Of a stretch of DNA of 64,000 nt, positions 35,583 to 45,246 are shown piece after piece. The stretch is taken from positions 1-64,000 of the forward strand of contig JAIXKK010000058.1 of NCBI GenBank assembly GCA_026954325.1, given 5' to 3'. Under the pieces are notes generated by a model that was not told the DNA's origin, made no database searches, and saw only the letters and a list, made by a program, of their open reading frames with translations. The stretch is from Bryobacterales bacterium (GTDB taxonomy: Bacteria; Acidobacteriota; Terriglobia; Bryobacterales; Bryobacteraceae). Made by a program: the position numbers and the translations under genes. Each line of letters starts with the position of its first letter. Positions within the stretch are counted from its first letter, which is position 1.

Positions 35583-35745
35583 CAACCCCGGCAACCAGGC
35601 CCGGAGCGGATAGACATCGCCGCCTCCCCGGAAGAGCGGCCGAAACAGTTCGATCCCGGCATCCGGCGGAGACCGGAGGCCGGCGGGTTCCAGCCAGCGT
35701 GTGCCTAGCATGGCGCCGCGGCCGGATCGGGGTTCGGCTTGCCGT

Positions 35746-38493
35746 TCAGCGGCGGCGAGGCGAAACCTCTTTCGCCCCTCTCCGCAGGATGCTCTCCATC
35801 TCGTCGTCGTCATCCATAACGATGGAAGGCAGCTTTCGGGCCTGTCCGTAGTCCGGATCCTTGGGGTCCTTGGCTTTCTCCGGATCGAAGATCCGCCGGT
35901 CCACGGGAACGGCTTTGTACGGCCGGAAATCGGGTTCGGTGGTGAAGCAGTCCGAAAAGTCGTTGGCCAGCGCATCAAACATGTTCAACGGCGGCAAGCC
36001 GAAGATCTCGTACAGAGTGCGATGCATGCTGAGGATGGTGGTGTGCCGGTGCGACACATAGCCTCTCTTCGCCCAGGGGCTGATCACCAGCAGGACACTC
36101 CTCTGCGCATCCACGTGGTCCGGTTCTCCGCCGGCGTCGTCCTGGGTGACGAAGATCGCCATGTTCTTCCAATAGGGCGTGTGGGAGAGAAATTCGACAA
36201 GGCGTCCCAGGGCGAGATCATTGTCCGCCATCCAGGAGGCCAGGTATGGGTAGCCCTTCTCCGGCTTGGGGGCCGCGCCATGGTCATTGCAGATGCCGAT
36301 ATTGACAAAGGAAGGAAATTTCTTCCGGCCGCGTAGGAACCGCTCTTCGACATCCCGCATGAACCAATGGGCCCGGTACTGGTCGGGAATATTCATGTTG
36401 AAGATCGGATACCCGAAAGCGGTGTTGTCAAACAGGACCTTCGGCATGGGGATATTGACCACTTCGCGCGCGCCGGTGGGATGTTCGTCCTCTCCCTCCA
36501 CCACTCCGGGAAACTCGAATCCCTCGCCGTAGTTGCGAAAACGGATTCGATTGCGGCCGAGATGCTCCCACATGGATCCGGCTTCGGGATAATCCTCGGG
36601 AATGAGGGAGCCATTCGAGCCCATGGAGTAGCGGCGTCCCGGAGCGGTGCTGTCCTTCTTGAACGCCCAGCCGAGCGAATACGTCATCTGCATGAGGTTG
36701 TTCGGCTGCACACCCACCAGCCAGCGATGCCCCACGCCGGAAGCCTCCGGCTCCATGTAGAAGTTGTCGCTCACGGTGAACGCGCGCGCCAGGGCGTTGT
36801 GATTCACCATCACGGCGGCATCCTCGAGAGCGGGTTGGCCGTCTCCCTTGATGGTTTGATGCAATCCCCAGCGCAGCAGCGAGGGGTCATGCCGGGCGCC
36901 GGGAATACGATCGAAGATCGTGTCGTAGGTGTGATTCTCTTTCGTGATGAAGACGACGTACTGGATCTCCCGGGACGCGCGCCCGGGAATGCCGGGAATC
37001 ACCGGAGACGACATGGCTGCCCGATCGGCCTCGCCATCCACCATTCCGTTGTTTTCGAGGACGCGCCCGGTCATCTTCGGCAGTTCGCTATCGGATGGAT
37101 TGTCCATGATGCTAATCACGCCGCGCATTCCCAGAAAGGCGCTCTTCGGAATCTCACTCCCGGCGTTCGGGCCATTGCCGAAGCCTTTGAAAGAGATGCA
37201 GGCCAGATGACGGCCGTCCGGCGAGATGGCCACGCGGTATGGGTACCAGGCGGTGGGGATGTGGCCCAGCACCTGGAGCGTGCGGGCATCGAGAACGCCG
37301 ATGGCGTTGATGCCGCTTTCGGCCACATACAGCCTGGCTCCGTCCGGCGACACCACCATTCCGGACGGCCCCACGCCTCGCAGGCGCGAGACGAACGGCG
37401 AGGGAGCAATCCGCTGCTTGGCGAGCAGCTTTCCGCTGGACAGATCGATACGTTCGATCAGGTCATTATTCCCGTTGGAGACGAACAGGCTGTCGCCGCT
37501 CACCGCCAGGTAGTTGGGAGCGCTGCCGCCAACGGTGGCGCCGTTATCCGAAGGGGCATGAATGAGGAGGCCGGTCTTCCAATGGCTCAGCACTTTCGGC
37601 GCCTGTGGATTGGAAACATCCACGCCGGTGACGGAGAAGGATTGCGGGCCATTGTCGTCTCCCAGGCCGGGGATCCTGCGGCCCTCGAAGGTGACGCCCT
37701 TTCGCGCGGCTTTGCTCGGATAGCCATACGGGGGTCGCGTAAGCCCGCGCGGATCGTGCTTGCCGCCGGCGGGCGGCGGCGCCGCGCTGTATTCGAACAG
37801 GCCGATGTTGGCTACGAGCACCCGGTTCCCGGAAACGGCCAGCGAGTAGGGGTAGCGCCCGGCGGGCGTGGAACCGGCCACGCGCCGCTGCTGCGTATCG
37901 ACGATCACGAGGCGGAAGTTGGTAACGTCGGCGGCGTACAGATAGCGGCCGTCCGCGGAGACCTTCAAGTCGGCGGCGTAGCTATCCTCGAAATGCTTCC
38001 CGGCCAGTTCGACGTTGAGTGGAATTTCGGCCAGCAAACGGGTGGAGGCCGTGTCGAAGACAAAGAGCGTGCCGCTGTCGCCGCCGCTCCAATAGAGCAG
38101 CGCGCCGTCCGGAGAGAAGTCGGCTCCGCCGGCGTTCAGGTGGCCCTTTTTCTTCGAGGGCGGCTTCGGGGGGTGCAATTCCACGATATTCGGAGCGCCG
38201 GACTGCCAATCCGTCAGAATCTGCCCCACGCCATCGCTGGGTACAAAGAGCCGTTTCCCGTCGCGGCTCATGGCGAGGCCGTGAGGGAAGCGAACGAGCG
38301 GAAAATGTTTGCCCTCGGGCCGCAGGTAGCGGCCACTGGGAAGGATGGTTGTCCCGGCGGGATCGTGAGTAGCGTAGGTCTCGACCGACGGCGGATGCAG
38401 GTAGGGTTGGGCCCAAACAGCGGCCGCGGCGAGAAACCCGGCTATCCGGCGGGTGCGAATCTTGAAGCCATCCGGCCAAGGTCGTTGTTTCAT
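35746..38493 (-). CDS. bifunctional YncE-like beta-propeller / phosphoesterase (alkaline-phosphatase fold) protein
   Basis: 915 aa exported protein. Signal peptide about 10-28 (RIAGFLAAAAVWAQP). Residues 40-480 form YVTN/YncE propeller blades (GLAMSRDGKRLFV, YPYSLAVSGNRVLVANIG, YRVAISPDGRHLACISF). The C-terminal part resembles the phosphoesterase/acid-phosphatase family: IQYVVFITKENHTYDTIFDR, NFYMEPEASGVGHRW, IFVTQDDAGGEPDHVDAQRS and ISPWAKRGYVSHRHTTILSM, which supply the metal-site Asp and His. A fusion of this type is recurrent in Acidobacteria. Substrate unknown. Divergent from the GNAT gene, with about 135 bp between starts. Confidence 0.87.
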   Translation of the reverse strand: MKQRPWPDGFKIRTRRIAGFLAAAAVWAQPYLHPPSVETYATHDPAGTTILPSGRYLRPEGKHFPLVRFPHGLAMSRDGKRLFVPSDGVGQILTDWQSGAPNIVELHPPKPPSKKKGHLNAGGADFSPDGALLYWSGGDSGTLFVFDTASTRLLAEIPLNVELAGKHFEDSYAADLKVSADGRYLYAADVTNFRLVIVDTQQRRVAGSTPAGRYPYSLAVSGNRVLVANIGLFEYSAAPPPAGGKHDPRGLTRPPYGYPSKAARKGVTFEGRRIPGLGDDNGPQSFSVTGVDVSNPQAPKVLSHWKTGLLIHAPSDNGATVGGSAPNYLAVSGDSLFVSNGNNDLIERIDLSSGKLLAKQRIAPSPFVSRLRGVGPSGMVVSPDGARLYVAESGINAIGVLDARTLQVLGHIPTAWYPYRVAISPDGRHLACISFKGFGNGPNAGSEIPKSAFLGMRGVISIMDNPSDSELPKMTGRVLENNGMVDGEADRAAMSSPVIPGIPGRASREIQYVVFITKENHTYDTIFDRIPGARHDPSLLRWGLHQTIKGDGQPALEDAAVMVNHNALARAFTVSDNFYMEPEASGVGHRWLVGVQPNNLMQMTYSLGWAFKKDSTAPGRRYSMGSNGSLIPEDYPEAGSMWEHLGRNRIRFRNYGEGFEFPGVVEGEDEHPTGAREVVNIPMPKVLFDNTAFGYPIFNMNIPDQYRAHWFMRDVEERFLRGRKKFPSFVNIGICNDHGAAPKPEKGYPYLASWMADNDLALGRLVEFLSHTPYWKNMAIFVTQDDAGGEPDHVDAQRSVLLVISPWAKRGYVSHRHTTILSMHRTLYEIFGLPPLNMFDALANDFSDCFTTEPDFRPYKAVPVDRRIFDPEKAKDPKDPDYGQARKLPSIVMDDDDEMESILRRGAKEVSPRRR

Positions 38494-38584
38494 GTGACGG
38501 CGACTACCAGCCTAGCGAAAGTTCCCATGGCCGCAAAAGAGCTTGCGCTCGCGCACGGCACGTACCGGGCACGAAATTTGCCTG

Positions 38585-38593
38585 TGCTATACT
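38585..38593 (+). promoter_or_regulatory. extended -10 promoter element for the GNAT gene
   Basis: TGCTATACT is an extended -10 (TGnTATAAT-like). A start near 38600 gives a leader of about 30 nt to the ATG at 38629, and it argues against the in-frame ATG at 38528, which would lie upstream of the transcript. No convincing -35 was seen, as is common for extended -10 promoters. Confidence 0.4.
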
Positions 38594-38628
38594 TCCGCAA
38601 CGGCTTTTCCTCCAAACCGCCTTCCACT

Positions 38629-39423
38629 ATGAGCGACAACGTAGACCTGAGTATCCGGCAGTTTATTGAAGCCTGGCGCATCTTGAGCAGCGCGGCTTCC
38701 AGTTACAGCACGCACTCCGCCGAAGCCGTGGAATGCGTGTTCAGCGGAGTCCCGATCCCGTTTTTCAATGCGGCGTTCCTCACCGCGAGAGGCCTTTCCC
38801 CCGAGGCCACGCAAGACGCCGCGGAAAGAGCGCGCGCGTGGGCGGGTCGTCGTGTGCCATGGATTCTCGCAGCCACGCACGAAGCGATGGACCCCGGCGC
38901 CGGTTGCGCCGCCATGCTGGAGAGTCGCGGCTTTGTCCCGGTAATGACGCTGACCGGAATGATGGCGGAGCGTGTTGCCCCGGTGGAGCATGTTCCGGAG
39001 GGACTGGAGTTGCAAATTCCGGAGGACGACGCAGCCTGCCAAGGGATTCTGGACGTCAATTCGGCGGCCTATGACATGCCGTTCGCCGTGGGACAGCCCG
39101 TATGGGGACGAAAAGCGTTCTGGAAGGATCATTTTGCCGTCCTGGGCTTTGCCCGAGGGCGGCCGGTAAGCAGCGCCGCTGTTGTCATGTCCGGCGGACA
39201 CCGTTATGTCGCGTTCGTGGCTACCGCGCCAGGCCAGCAGCGCCGCGGATATGCGGACGCGGCCATGCGCCGCGCTCTGGAACTGGCCCGCGAGGCGCAT
39301 GGCGAGCATCCGACCTTCCTGCACGCAACCGATGCCGGACGTCCGATGTATGAACGCATGGGCTACCAGGCGGTGTCCTCGCATACCATCCTTATGGACA
39401 AGTGTTTTCTCGGCGAACATTGA
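38629..39423 (+). CDS. GNAT-family N-acetyltransferase
   Basis: 264 aa. The C-terminal half has the acetyl-CoA-binding motif A of GNAT enzymes (VAFVATAPGQQRRGYADAAM, then RRALELA) and the terminal ATDAGRPMYERMGYQAV strand-helix-strand. The N-terminal half (residues 1-130) looks like a degenerate GNAT repeat, so this may be a tandem-GNAT protein. Substrate unknown. A much longer open frame on this strand (from 36367) is only the antisense of the phosphoesterase gene. Confidence 0.82.
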   Translation: MSDNVDLSIRQFIEAWRILSSAASSYSTHSAEAVECVFSGVPIPFFNAAFLTARGLSPEATQDAAERARAWAGRRVPWILAATHEAMDPGAGCAAMLESRGFVPVMTLTGMMAERVAPVEHVPEGLELQIPEDDAACQGILDVNSAAYDMPFAVGQPVWGRKAFWKDHFAVLGFARGRPVSSAAVVMSGGHRYVAFVATAPGQQRRGYADAAMRRALELAREAHGEHPTFLHATDAGRPMYERMGYQAVSSHTILMDKCFLGEH

Positions 39424-39590
39424 TACCGGGACATCGGAGCCCTATTAAGAAATGCAAGCAATCGTCTCCCTGCCGCGGGGGGGCAACGTGGGCGGCCATG
39501 GCATCATCAGGATACCGTGAGGAAACTGCTTGAAATGGCGCGGCGGCTGGAAGCGGGCGGATACCATCCCGGCATTGCGTAAGGCCGTGG

Positions 39591-39980
39591 TCACTGCGTG
39601 CGCGTGGGGCGTTCGGTGATGGAGAAGCGGGCGTAGGCCACGATGCCTCCGGGCATGGAGAGCGCGATGGTGCCCAGATCGAGATCGAGGAAGAACAGGA
39701 CGCAGAGGATGTGTCCATTGACGAAGCAGGAGCCGTGGATCAGCCGCGCCTCGGGCAACTCCGTGAACAGGGCTTTCTCGATATTGACGGAAGTGGCGCC
39801 CAGCGCCTTTGCCGCCATGGCCGCAATCGGCTCATGTAATTGTTTGGCCGCCACGGGGCGCCCGCTGGTCACGAACTCCGGATCTTCGGCGAAACCGTCG
39901 AAATAGAAATTCCAAAACGCTCCCAGATCAGTGGCGGTAGCCAGCCGTTTCTTCAAATCGAAAATGCGTTCGCTATCCAT
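39591..39980 (-). CDS. hypothetical protein, 129 aa
   Basis: Small soluble protein ([20 protein letters not shown] at the start; central GSCFVNGHILCVLFFLDLDLGTIAL). Alternating hydrophobic strands and an N-terminal helical hairpin suggest a compact alpha/beta fold; no family recognised. Its start overlaps the last bases of the HTTM/DCC gene on the same strand by 8 bp, which supports a real coupled gene. Confidence 0.6.
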   Translation of the reverse strand: MDSERIFDLKKRLATATDLGAFWNFYFDGFAEDPEFVTSGRPVAAKQLHEPIAAMAAKALGATSVNIEKALFTELPEARLIHGSCFVNGHILCVLFFLDLDLGTIALSMPGGIVAYARFSITERPTRTQ

Positions 39981-41160
39981 GAGAAACGCTCCGGGGAAGT
40001 TTGCAGGACCGCCCCGGGAAGAGGCGATGCCGGTTGCGGGCCACCAGGTCGTACGCCGCCACGCCGATGGGGTTCATGAGCGGCGAAAAGAAAAACAGAG
40101 CGGAGCCGGCAATGAGCCTTCGCCACAAGGGCGCCACGGGTTCCGGCGCCAGAGCAATCAAGGCGAACAGCGCCATCCAGACCACCGGCGTGTAGACGAG
40201 CATCCGCCGAATGGCGTAAAAACCCTCGAGAACCCTTCCTCCGGCGGCCACTAACTGTAGCCTGCGCGAGGCCGCCTCGTCACTGATGCCATACTCACTT
40301 CCTCGCCCTGCCTGATAAGGCGACCATTCGAAGACTTGCTCGAAATCGAGGCGCTCGAACTGTTCGCGGCACCAGTCGCAGAATCCGCAGTCGCCGTCGA
40401 AGATCACCAGAAGGGGTTTCGACGGCCACCGCAGGAAACTGAACATGGCAGCCTGCATGCCGTAGAAGAACATGGCGAAGGTCTGCCCGGTAAAGAGGAG
40501 AAATCCGGATTGAAGGCAGATGCTGACACACACTCCCCAAAGTTCGAATGACGGAATGACCAGGAAAAGAGAGGCTCCGAGTTCGGCGGCGATTGTCATC
40601 CAGCACATGAACTTTCCCAGCAGGAGGGGCGGGAGCATGTTGTTCAGCCAGATGTAAACGGGTTGCGCGAGCTTGTCCACGGCCCAGTGCTCGAAGAACT
40701 GCCCGCTGTGCCAATCCGCATCGAGAGCTTTATTGAGGCCCGCGCCGAAGTACACGATTGCCACTTGCAGGCGCAGCAAGTAGGGCTGCATTCCCGGGAC
40801 ATGGAGTCCGGCAAGCAGCAGCATGAGGGCGCAGAAAGTCTTGTTGTTCCCGTAGTAGGCGCGCGAACTCAGAACTCCGAGCAGCATGGTTCCGCCAAGC
40901 AGCAGGCAACTGGCGCGCACGGCGCGATTGAACAGCAGCGCCGCGGCCGAAAGAAGAAACAACGTTTGCAGCAGGCGTTGGAACACGATGCCTGGCATGA
41001 GGTGATCCAACCCGGGGAGGAACGGAAGAAACGGATCGGGGAGCAGCCGGACGTGGTTTGTAAGCAGCAAAGCGAGCGCAATCAGCTTCGCCATCAGCAG
41101 GACGGGGATAGGCAGAGCGGTGCCGCCCATCCGCGGCGGATTCCAACTGGCGCCGGTCAT
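39973..41160 (-). CDS. membrane protein fusing an HTTM-like domain with a DCC (DUF393) thiol domain
   Basis: 395 aa. Residues 1-240 carry six to seven hydrophobic helices with the pattern of HTTM (vitamin K-dependent carboxylase-like) proteins: [58 protein letters not shown]. Residues about 248-330 form a DUF393/DCC domain, whose signature is [11 protein letters not shown] with a thioredoxin-like CGFC. A C-terminal TM pair follows. A redox role at the membrane is likely; substrate unknown. ATG at 41160 overlaps the stop of the upstream 117-aa gene (ATGA), and that small partner probably works with it. Confidence 0.78.
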   Translation of the reverse strand: MTGASWNPPRMGGTALPIPVLLMAKLIALALLLTNHVRLLPDPFLPFLPGLDHLMPGIVFQRLLQTLFLLSAAALLFNRAVRASCLLLGGTMLLGVLSSRAYYGNNKTFCALMLLLAGLHVPGMQPYLLRLQVAIVYFGAGLNKALDADWHSGQFFEHWAVDKLAQPVYIWLNNMLPPLLLGKFMCWMTIAAELGASLFLVIPSFELWGVCVSICLQSGFLLFTGQTFAMFFYGMQAAMFSFLRWPSKPLLVIFDGDCGFCDWCREQFERLDFEQVFEWSPYQAGRGSEYGISDEAASRRLQLVAAGGRVLEGFYAIRRMLVYTPVVWMALFALIALAPEPVAPLWRRLIAGSALFFFSPLMNPIGVAAYDLVARNRHRLFPGRSCKLPRSVSHG

Positions 41161-41510
41161 GGCTTTGGGGGGTAGCGCCATACCTGCTCCTCTTTGCCAT
41201 TGATCCGATAGCGCATCGTGATCTCTGCCTTGTTCGGCCCGGCGTAGCGCTCCTCATAGCCTTGGATGATATCAATAAGGTTTTGGACGCCGCGGTTATC
41301 GGCGCCCTTGGCGGGGCGCCGGTACCGCCGCCGCACCTCCTGGGGTGTGAGTTTCTTCCCATCGAGGGTCACGTCCAATTGATAGTCCGTCTGCATGTCG
41401 AACGGAGCCCAGCAGAAGTAGCGGGCTTTGGTGGTTCGCGCAAGGGCGATCAGCGCGAGTTGCGCCGCGATCAGCGCTGCCGCGATGCCAATGGAAACCC
41501 TTTGCATCAT
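41157..41510 (-). CDS. hypothetical signal-anchored protein, 117 aa
   Basis: One N-terminal hydrophobic segment ([20 protein letters not shown]), then a polar extracytoplasmic part with [20 protein letters not shown] and [18 protein letters not shown]. No family name recalled; small proteins of this style commonly precede HTTM-like genes. Translationally coupled to the HTTM/DCC gene. Only 33 bp separates its ATG from the divergent TrpB-like gene, so the two promoters must overlap each other or the coding ends. Confidence 0.65.
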   Translation of the reverse strand: MMQRVSIGIAAALIAAQLALIALARTTKARYFCWAPFDMQTDYQLDVTLDGKKLTPQEVRRRYRRPAKGADNRGVQNLIDIIQGYEERYAGPNKAEITMRYRINGKEEQVWRYPPKP

Positions 41511-41543
41511 GCTAGACTCGTGATTCTATCGCAGGAGATTCCC

Positions 41544-42905
41544 ATGCCGGACACCATCAAATACCTACTCGACGAAAGCCGCATTCCTAAGTTCTGGTAC
41601 AACCTCATAGCGGACTTACCTTCGCCTCCTCCTCCCGTCCTTCATCCCGGCACCAAACAGCCGGTGGGGCCGGACGACCTGGCGCCCCTTTTTCCCATGA
41701 GCCTCATTCAGCAGGAGGTCACCACGGAACGGGAGGTTGAAATTCCCGGTCCGGTCCGGGAGGTTTACAAGCAATGGCGGCCAACTCCGCTGTTCCGCGC
41801 CCGGCGGCTCGAACAGGCGCTCGACACGCCCGCGCGCATCTATTACAAGTATGAAGGAGTCAGCCCGGCCGGGAGTCATAAGCCGAACACGGCCGTTGCG
41901 CAGGCTTTCTACAACCGCGAGGCGGGGATCAGGAAGATCACCACGGAAACCGGAGCGGGCCAGTGGGGCAGCGCGCTGGCCTTTGCCGGCGCGCTGTTCG
42001 GCATCCAGATCGACGTGTACATGGTGCGAGTGTCCTATCAGCAGAAGCCGTACCGGCGAGCCCTGATGGAATCCTACGGCGCGCGCTGCGTGCCGTCTCC
42101 TTCCAACGAAACCGCCAGCGGACGCGCCATCCTCGCCCAGCGGGCGGATCATCCGGGCAGCCTCGGAATCGCCATTTCCGAGGCGGTGGAACTAGCCGCG
42201 CAGCGAGACGACACCAAGTACGCCCTCGGCTCCGTGCTGAATCACGTGCTGCTGCACCAGACCGTTCTCGGGCAGGAATGCGTAGGGCAGATGGAGATGG
42301 CCGACGACTATCCGGATATCGTGATCGGCTGCACCGGAGGCGGCTCAAATTTCGCGGGCATCGCGTTCCCCTACCTGGGAGCGCAACTTCGCGGTGGGAA
42401 AGCCGTGAGGATCATCGCGGTGGAACCGTCGGCGTGTCCCAGCCTCACGCGCGGGAGGTACGCCTATGATTTTGGCGACACGGCGCACCTCACCCCGCTC
42501 ACGAAGATGCACACTTTGGGATCCACCTTCACGCCGCCGGGATTCCATGCCGGAGGCCTGCGCTACCACGGGATGGCGCCGCTGGTGAGCCACGTCAAGG
42601 AACTCGGCCTCATCGAAGCCCGGGCGTATCAGCAGACTGCCTGCTTCGCCGCGGGAGTTCAATTCGCCCGCACGGAAGGCATCCTTCCCGCCCCGGAGGC
42701 GAATCATGCTGTCCGGGCGGCAATCGACGAAGCCCTGCGCTGCAGGGAGGACGGCGTGAGCCGGGCGATTCTATTCAACCTTTGCGGCCACGGGCACTTC
42801 GATATGCAGGCCTATATCGACTACTTCAGCGGCAAACTGGCTGACCTCGAATATGACGAGGCGGAACTGGCGATGGCGCTCGCCGGACTGCCGTCCTTAG
42901 GCTGA
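41544..42905 (+). CDS. trpB: TrpB2-type tryptophan synthase beta-like PLP enzyme
   Basis: 453 aa, fold-type II PLP enzyme. The Schiff-base Lys is K113 in [17 protein letters not shown]. The phosphate-binding loop is [18 protein letters not shown], with [20 protein letters not shown] between them. Length above 430 aa, an N-terminal extension ([19 protein letters not shown]) and [13 protein letters not shown] are typical of TrpB2, which works without a tightly bound TrpA and condenses serine with indole. No trpA or other trp gene lies near. GCAGGAG 6-8 nt before the ATG supports the start; the long upstream open frame is antisense of the 117-aa gene. Confidence 0.88.
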   Translation: MPDTIKYLLDESRIPKFWYNLIADLPSPPPPVLHPGTKQPVGPDDLAPLFPMSLIQQEVTTEREVEIPGPVREVYKQWRPTPLFRARRLEQALDTPARIYYKYEGVSPAGSHKPNTAVAQAFYNREAGIRKITTETGAGQWGSALAFAGALFGIQIDVYMVRVSYQQKPYRRALMESYGARCVPSPSNETASGRAILAQRADHPGSLGIAISEAVELAAQRDDTKYALGSVLNHVLLHQTVLGQECVGQMEMADDYPDIVIGCTGGGSNFAGIAFPYLGAQLRGGKAVRIIAVEPSACPSLTRGRYAYDFGDTAHLTPLTKMHTLGSTFTPPGFHAGGLRYHGMAPLVSHVKELGLIEARAYQQTACFAAGVQFARTEGILPAPEANHAVRAAIDEALRCREDGVSRAILFNLCGHGHFDMQAYIDYFSGKLADLEYDEAELAMALAGLPSLG

Positions 42906-42906
42906 C

Positions 42907-44111
42907 TTAACGGCTGAAATACCCGTTGATCTCGAGCACGATATCCGTGCGGCGAAAGGCATGGAGGTCGATCGCGCCGCCGGTCCCCGCGGACACAATG
43001 ACGGAGTTCGTCACCACCTGTCCTTCGAATGGATTGAGAAAAGATACCACCGGGCGCGGTTGACCCGTTGGGTAAGCAGTGAGGCAGGGCATCGGCGAAC
43101 CGGAGGGGAGAGCCGTGACGTTGACGGCGTAGGCTTTCGCAGAGGCGGGAATTCCAGGGCAGAAAGAAGCATTCGGCATGGGCGGCGTGCGCGAGCTGTT
43201 TTCCGCAAACATCGGCCCGCCGAATACGCCTGGAAATGCCGGATTCGCCGTATCCATAACGCGGCACTGCGGCAGCGTGAAATAGTAGAGGCCGGTGAGT
43301 CCGTCGTCGGGAGCAAAATAGCTGTTGATGTCGATGAGAAAGTCTGTCTCGTCAAAGGTGAAAACGTCAATACTGCCGCCGGCGGCAGGCACAAGAAAGC
43401 TGTTTGCAGGAATCCGGCCCGACGGTGAGTTCAGACTCGAAACGTTGGGTCGCACGTCTCCCGTGGGCCAAGCGGTGAGGAAGGCCAGCGGACCTTTGGG
43501 GACGGCGGTAATGGTGACGGAATAAGATAAGCAGCCGCTCCGGAAGGAACCTGGCAGTATGAAGGCGAAGAAAAGGGGAAAAAACGAGTCAGTGGCCATG
43601 GAGGGTGTCCGAAAGGACCGAAGGTTGGCCGCATGATGAAGTATCCGGCAATATCCAGGACAAGGTCGGTATTATCGGACGAATACGCGCTCAAACTGCT
43701 GAATGGTCCGGCGCGCACGATGGTCGAGTTGGCAACCACAAGCCCGTCTGGGGAACGGACAGTCCAAACCGAAGGCTGGTCTTTGCCCGTAGCCAGATGG
43801 TGACAAAATCGGCGCGCCCCCTGGGAACAAGCGTTACATTGGGCACATAGGCTTTCGCCGAAGCGGGAATGCGGCAGCCACTCCATCGGGAATGGCCGTT
43901 CGCGGCGGCGCCCGCCGAAGCGCTTATTGAGGAGATGTCCGTGGTGGAATACGTTACGGTAAACATCAACGCCGAGGGGAGAAGCGGGCGCGCAGGATGA
44001 TATCGAGTTCCACGGTAGAACCCGGCGTTGCATGCCCCGAAGAGAGCGAAAGAGAAATGCTTTGCGCAAATGCGCCGTTCCAGAGCGGCGCCGCGAGCGG
44101 GAGCAGCAGCT
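42907..44111 (-). pseudogene. decayed secreted protein with cohesin-like domain and repeated Solibacter-type beta segments
   Basis: Three frames assemble into one exported protein. First frame: LLLPLAAPLWNGAFAQSISL (signal and cleavage) then SSGHATPGSTVELDIILRA, recalling a cohesin-type sandwich. Second: PSALMFTVTYSTTDISSISA to IPASAKAYVPNVTLVPRG. Third: TGKDQPSVWTVRSPDGLVVA to IAGYF. Fourth stretch (back in another register): TAWPTGDVRPNVSSLN to DLHAFRRTDIVLEINGYF. Apparent lesions: loss of one C in a C-run near 43983, loss of one base near 43792 (restores IWPTGKDQP), and a 5-bp tandem duplication ATAAG-ATAAG at 43522-43531 (restores AAAYSVTITAVP). No start codon remains; an in-frame TAG precedes the signal peptide. 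The 3' end is 2 bp from the convergent trpB-like gene. Confidence 0.72.
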
Positions 44112-44261
44112 ATCGATGAAAAGCTTTCCTGCCCTGGAATACAGAGCGAAGAGGCCCCATCAGCATCTCTTCATTCTAGTGGAGGCGCAGCGGGCGTTCA
44201 CGAAATTTCTGTAGCGCGGAGTACATTCGATATACTGGCCCTGGGGAGGGCTATTCGTTTC

Positions 44262-45170
44262 ATGAAAGTACAGATTCTCGCCGGGTTGGCGTTGTCGCTG
44301 CTGTTCACGGTGTCCTGCGCCAAGAAAGAAGTGGCATCGGGAACCGGTCCGCGGGCAACGGTGCTGTTGCGTGACGGAACAAAACTATCCGGAACGGTGA
44401 CCAATTCCTCCGCGTCCGGGATGACCCTGGTGAGCGGCGATAATGTCTCCCATGCACTCGACATGAAGGATGTGAAATCCGTGGAGTACGGCGAAGCGCC
44501 TCCGCCTGCCGGACAGGCCCAGACGCCAATACCCTCCGAAACGGCTTCTCCCATGGCCCGCACACCCGCGCCCACGGCGACTCCCCGATCCCGGCCGGAG
44601 TCCCGTCCCGCTGAGTCCGCGCCGCGGGTAACGGTGAAGACCTACGAATTGCCGGCGGGAACCGAGATATCCATCCGCACGGGAGAAACCATTGATTCCC
44701 GAAAGACCTCGGAAGGGCAGACGTATGCGGCGGAGGTAACGCAGAACATCGCGGATGCAAGCGGGGCCGTGGTGATTCCGCGAGGCTCGGACGCGAAGAT
44801 TATCATTCGCTCGGCCTCGAAAGGCGGGCGCATCACGGGAGCATCGGACCTGGTGCTCGATTTGGAATCAGTCACGGTCAACGGCAAGGCGTACCGTGTG
44901 GACACATCTGATATACAGCAAAAAGGGAAATCCGGATTAGGCGGAAACAAGCGCACGGCGGAGTATGTCGGCGGCGGAGCGGCCATAGGCGCAATTATCG
45001 GCGCCATTGCCGGACACGGCAAAGGGGCGGCGATCGGCGCCGCATCCGGTGCCGCTGCAGGCGCCGCGGGACAGTTGATCACCCGCGGGAAAGCGATTCA
45101 GATCCCGGCGGAGTCGGTGCTCACCTTCCGGCTGGACGCGCCGCTCCATGTGAGCGAGGGGCGGCCGTAA
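44262..45170 (+). CDS. lipoprotein with C-terminal glycine zipper
   Basis: 302 aa. Lipobox FTVSCAKK places the lipidated Cys at residue 19. A small beta-barrel-like segment (about 30-85, RDGTKLSGTVTNSSASGMTL) resembles an Sm/SH3-like fold. A Pro/Thr/Ser-rich linker (90-125) follows, then a second beta region (130-235) and a glycine-zipper stretch with GAIIGAIAGHGKGAAIGAAS (about 250-280). Envelope anchoring and membrane or peptidoglycan interaction are likely; function unknown. TATACT at 44231-44236 is a candidate -10, and GGAGGG lies 11 nt before the ATG. Confidence 0.75.
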   Translation: MKVQILAGLALSLLFTVSCAKKEVASGTGPRATVLLRDGTKLSGTVTNSSASGMTLVSGDNVSHALDMKDVKSVEYGEAPPPAGQAQTPIPSETASPMARTPAPTATPRSRPESRPAESAPRVTVKTYELPAGTEISIRTGETIDSRKTSEGQTYAAEVTQNIADASGAVVIPRGSDAKIIIRSASKGGRITGASDLVLDLESVTVNGKAYRVDTSDIQQKGKSGLGGNKRTAEYVGGGAAIGAIIGAIAGHGKGAAIGAASGAAAGAAGQLITRGKAIQIPAESVLTFRLDAPLHVSEGRP

Positions 45171-45195
45171 CCGCGGATGTGTAAACTGTGCCTCA

Positions 45196-45209
45196 GGCGG
45201 GATTCCGCC
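45196..45209 (+). terminator. weak hairpin after the lipoprotein gene
   Basis: GGCGGGATTCCGCC folds into a 5-bp GC stem with a 4-nt loop, 25 bp after the lipoprotein stop, followed by the A/T-rich stretch CTATATTTA. There is no long T-run, so intrinsic termination is possible but weak. Confidence 0.3.
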
Positions 45210-45246
45210 CTATATTTACTAAGCATTTCCACCGATAGTTGGGGGT

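Noticed and set aside
36367..38528. Very long open frame on the plus strand (over 700 codons before the GNAT gene)
   Set aside because: It is the antisense of the YncE/phosphoesterase gene, a by-product of high GC; its translation shows no domain, while the minus frame has clear motifs. Only the last 264 codons are the GNAT gene.
39424..39590. Possible small gene between the GNAT and 129-aa genes
   Set aside because: Only short frames (a 21-codon GTG frame ending in GYHPGIA) without family or ribosome site.
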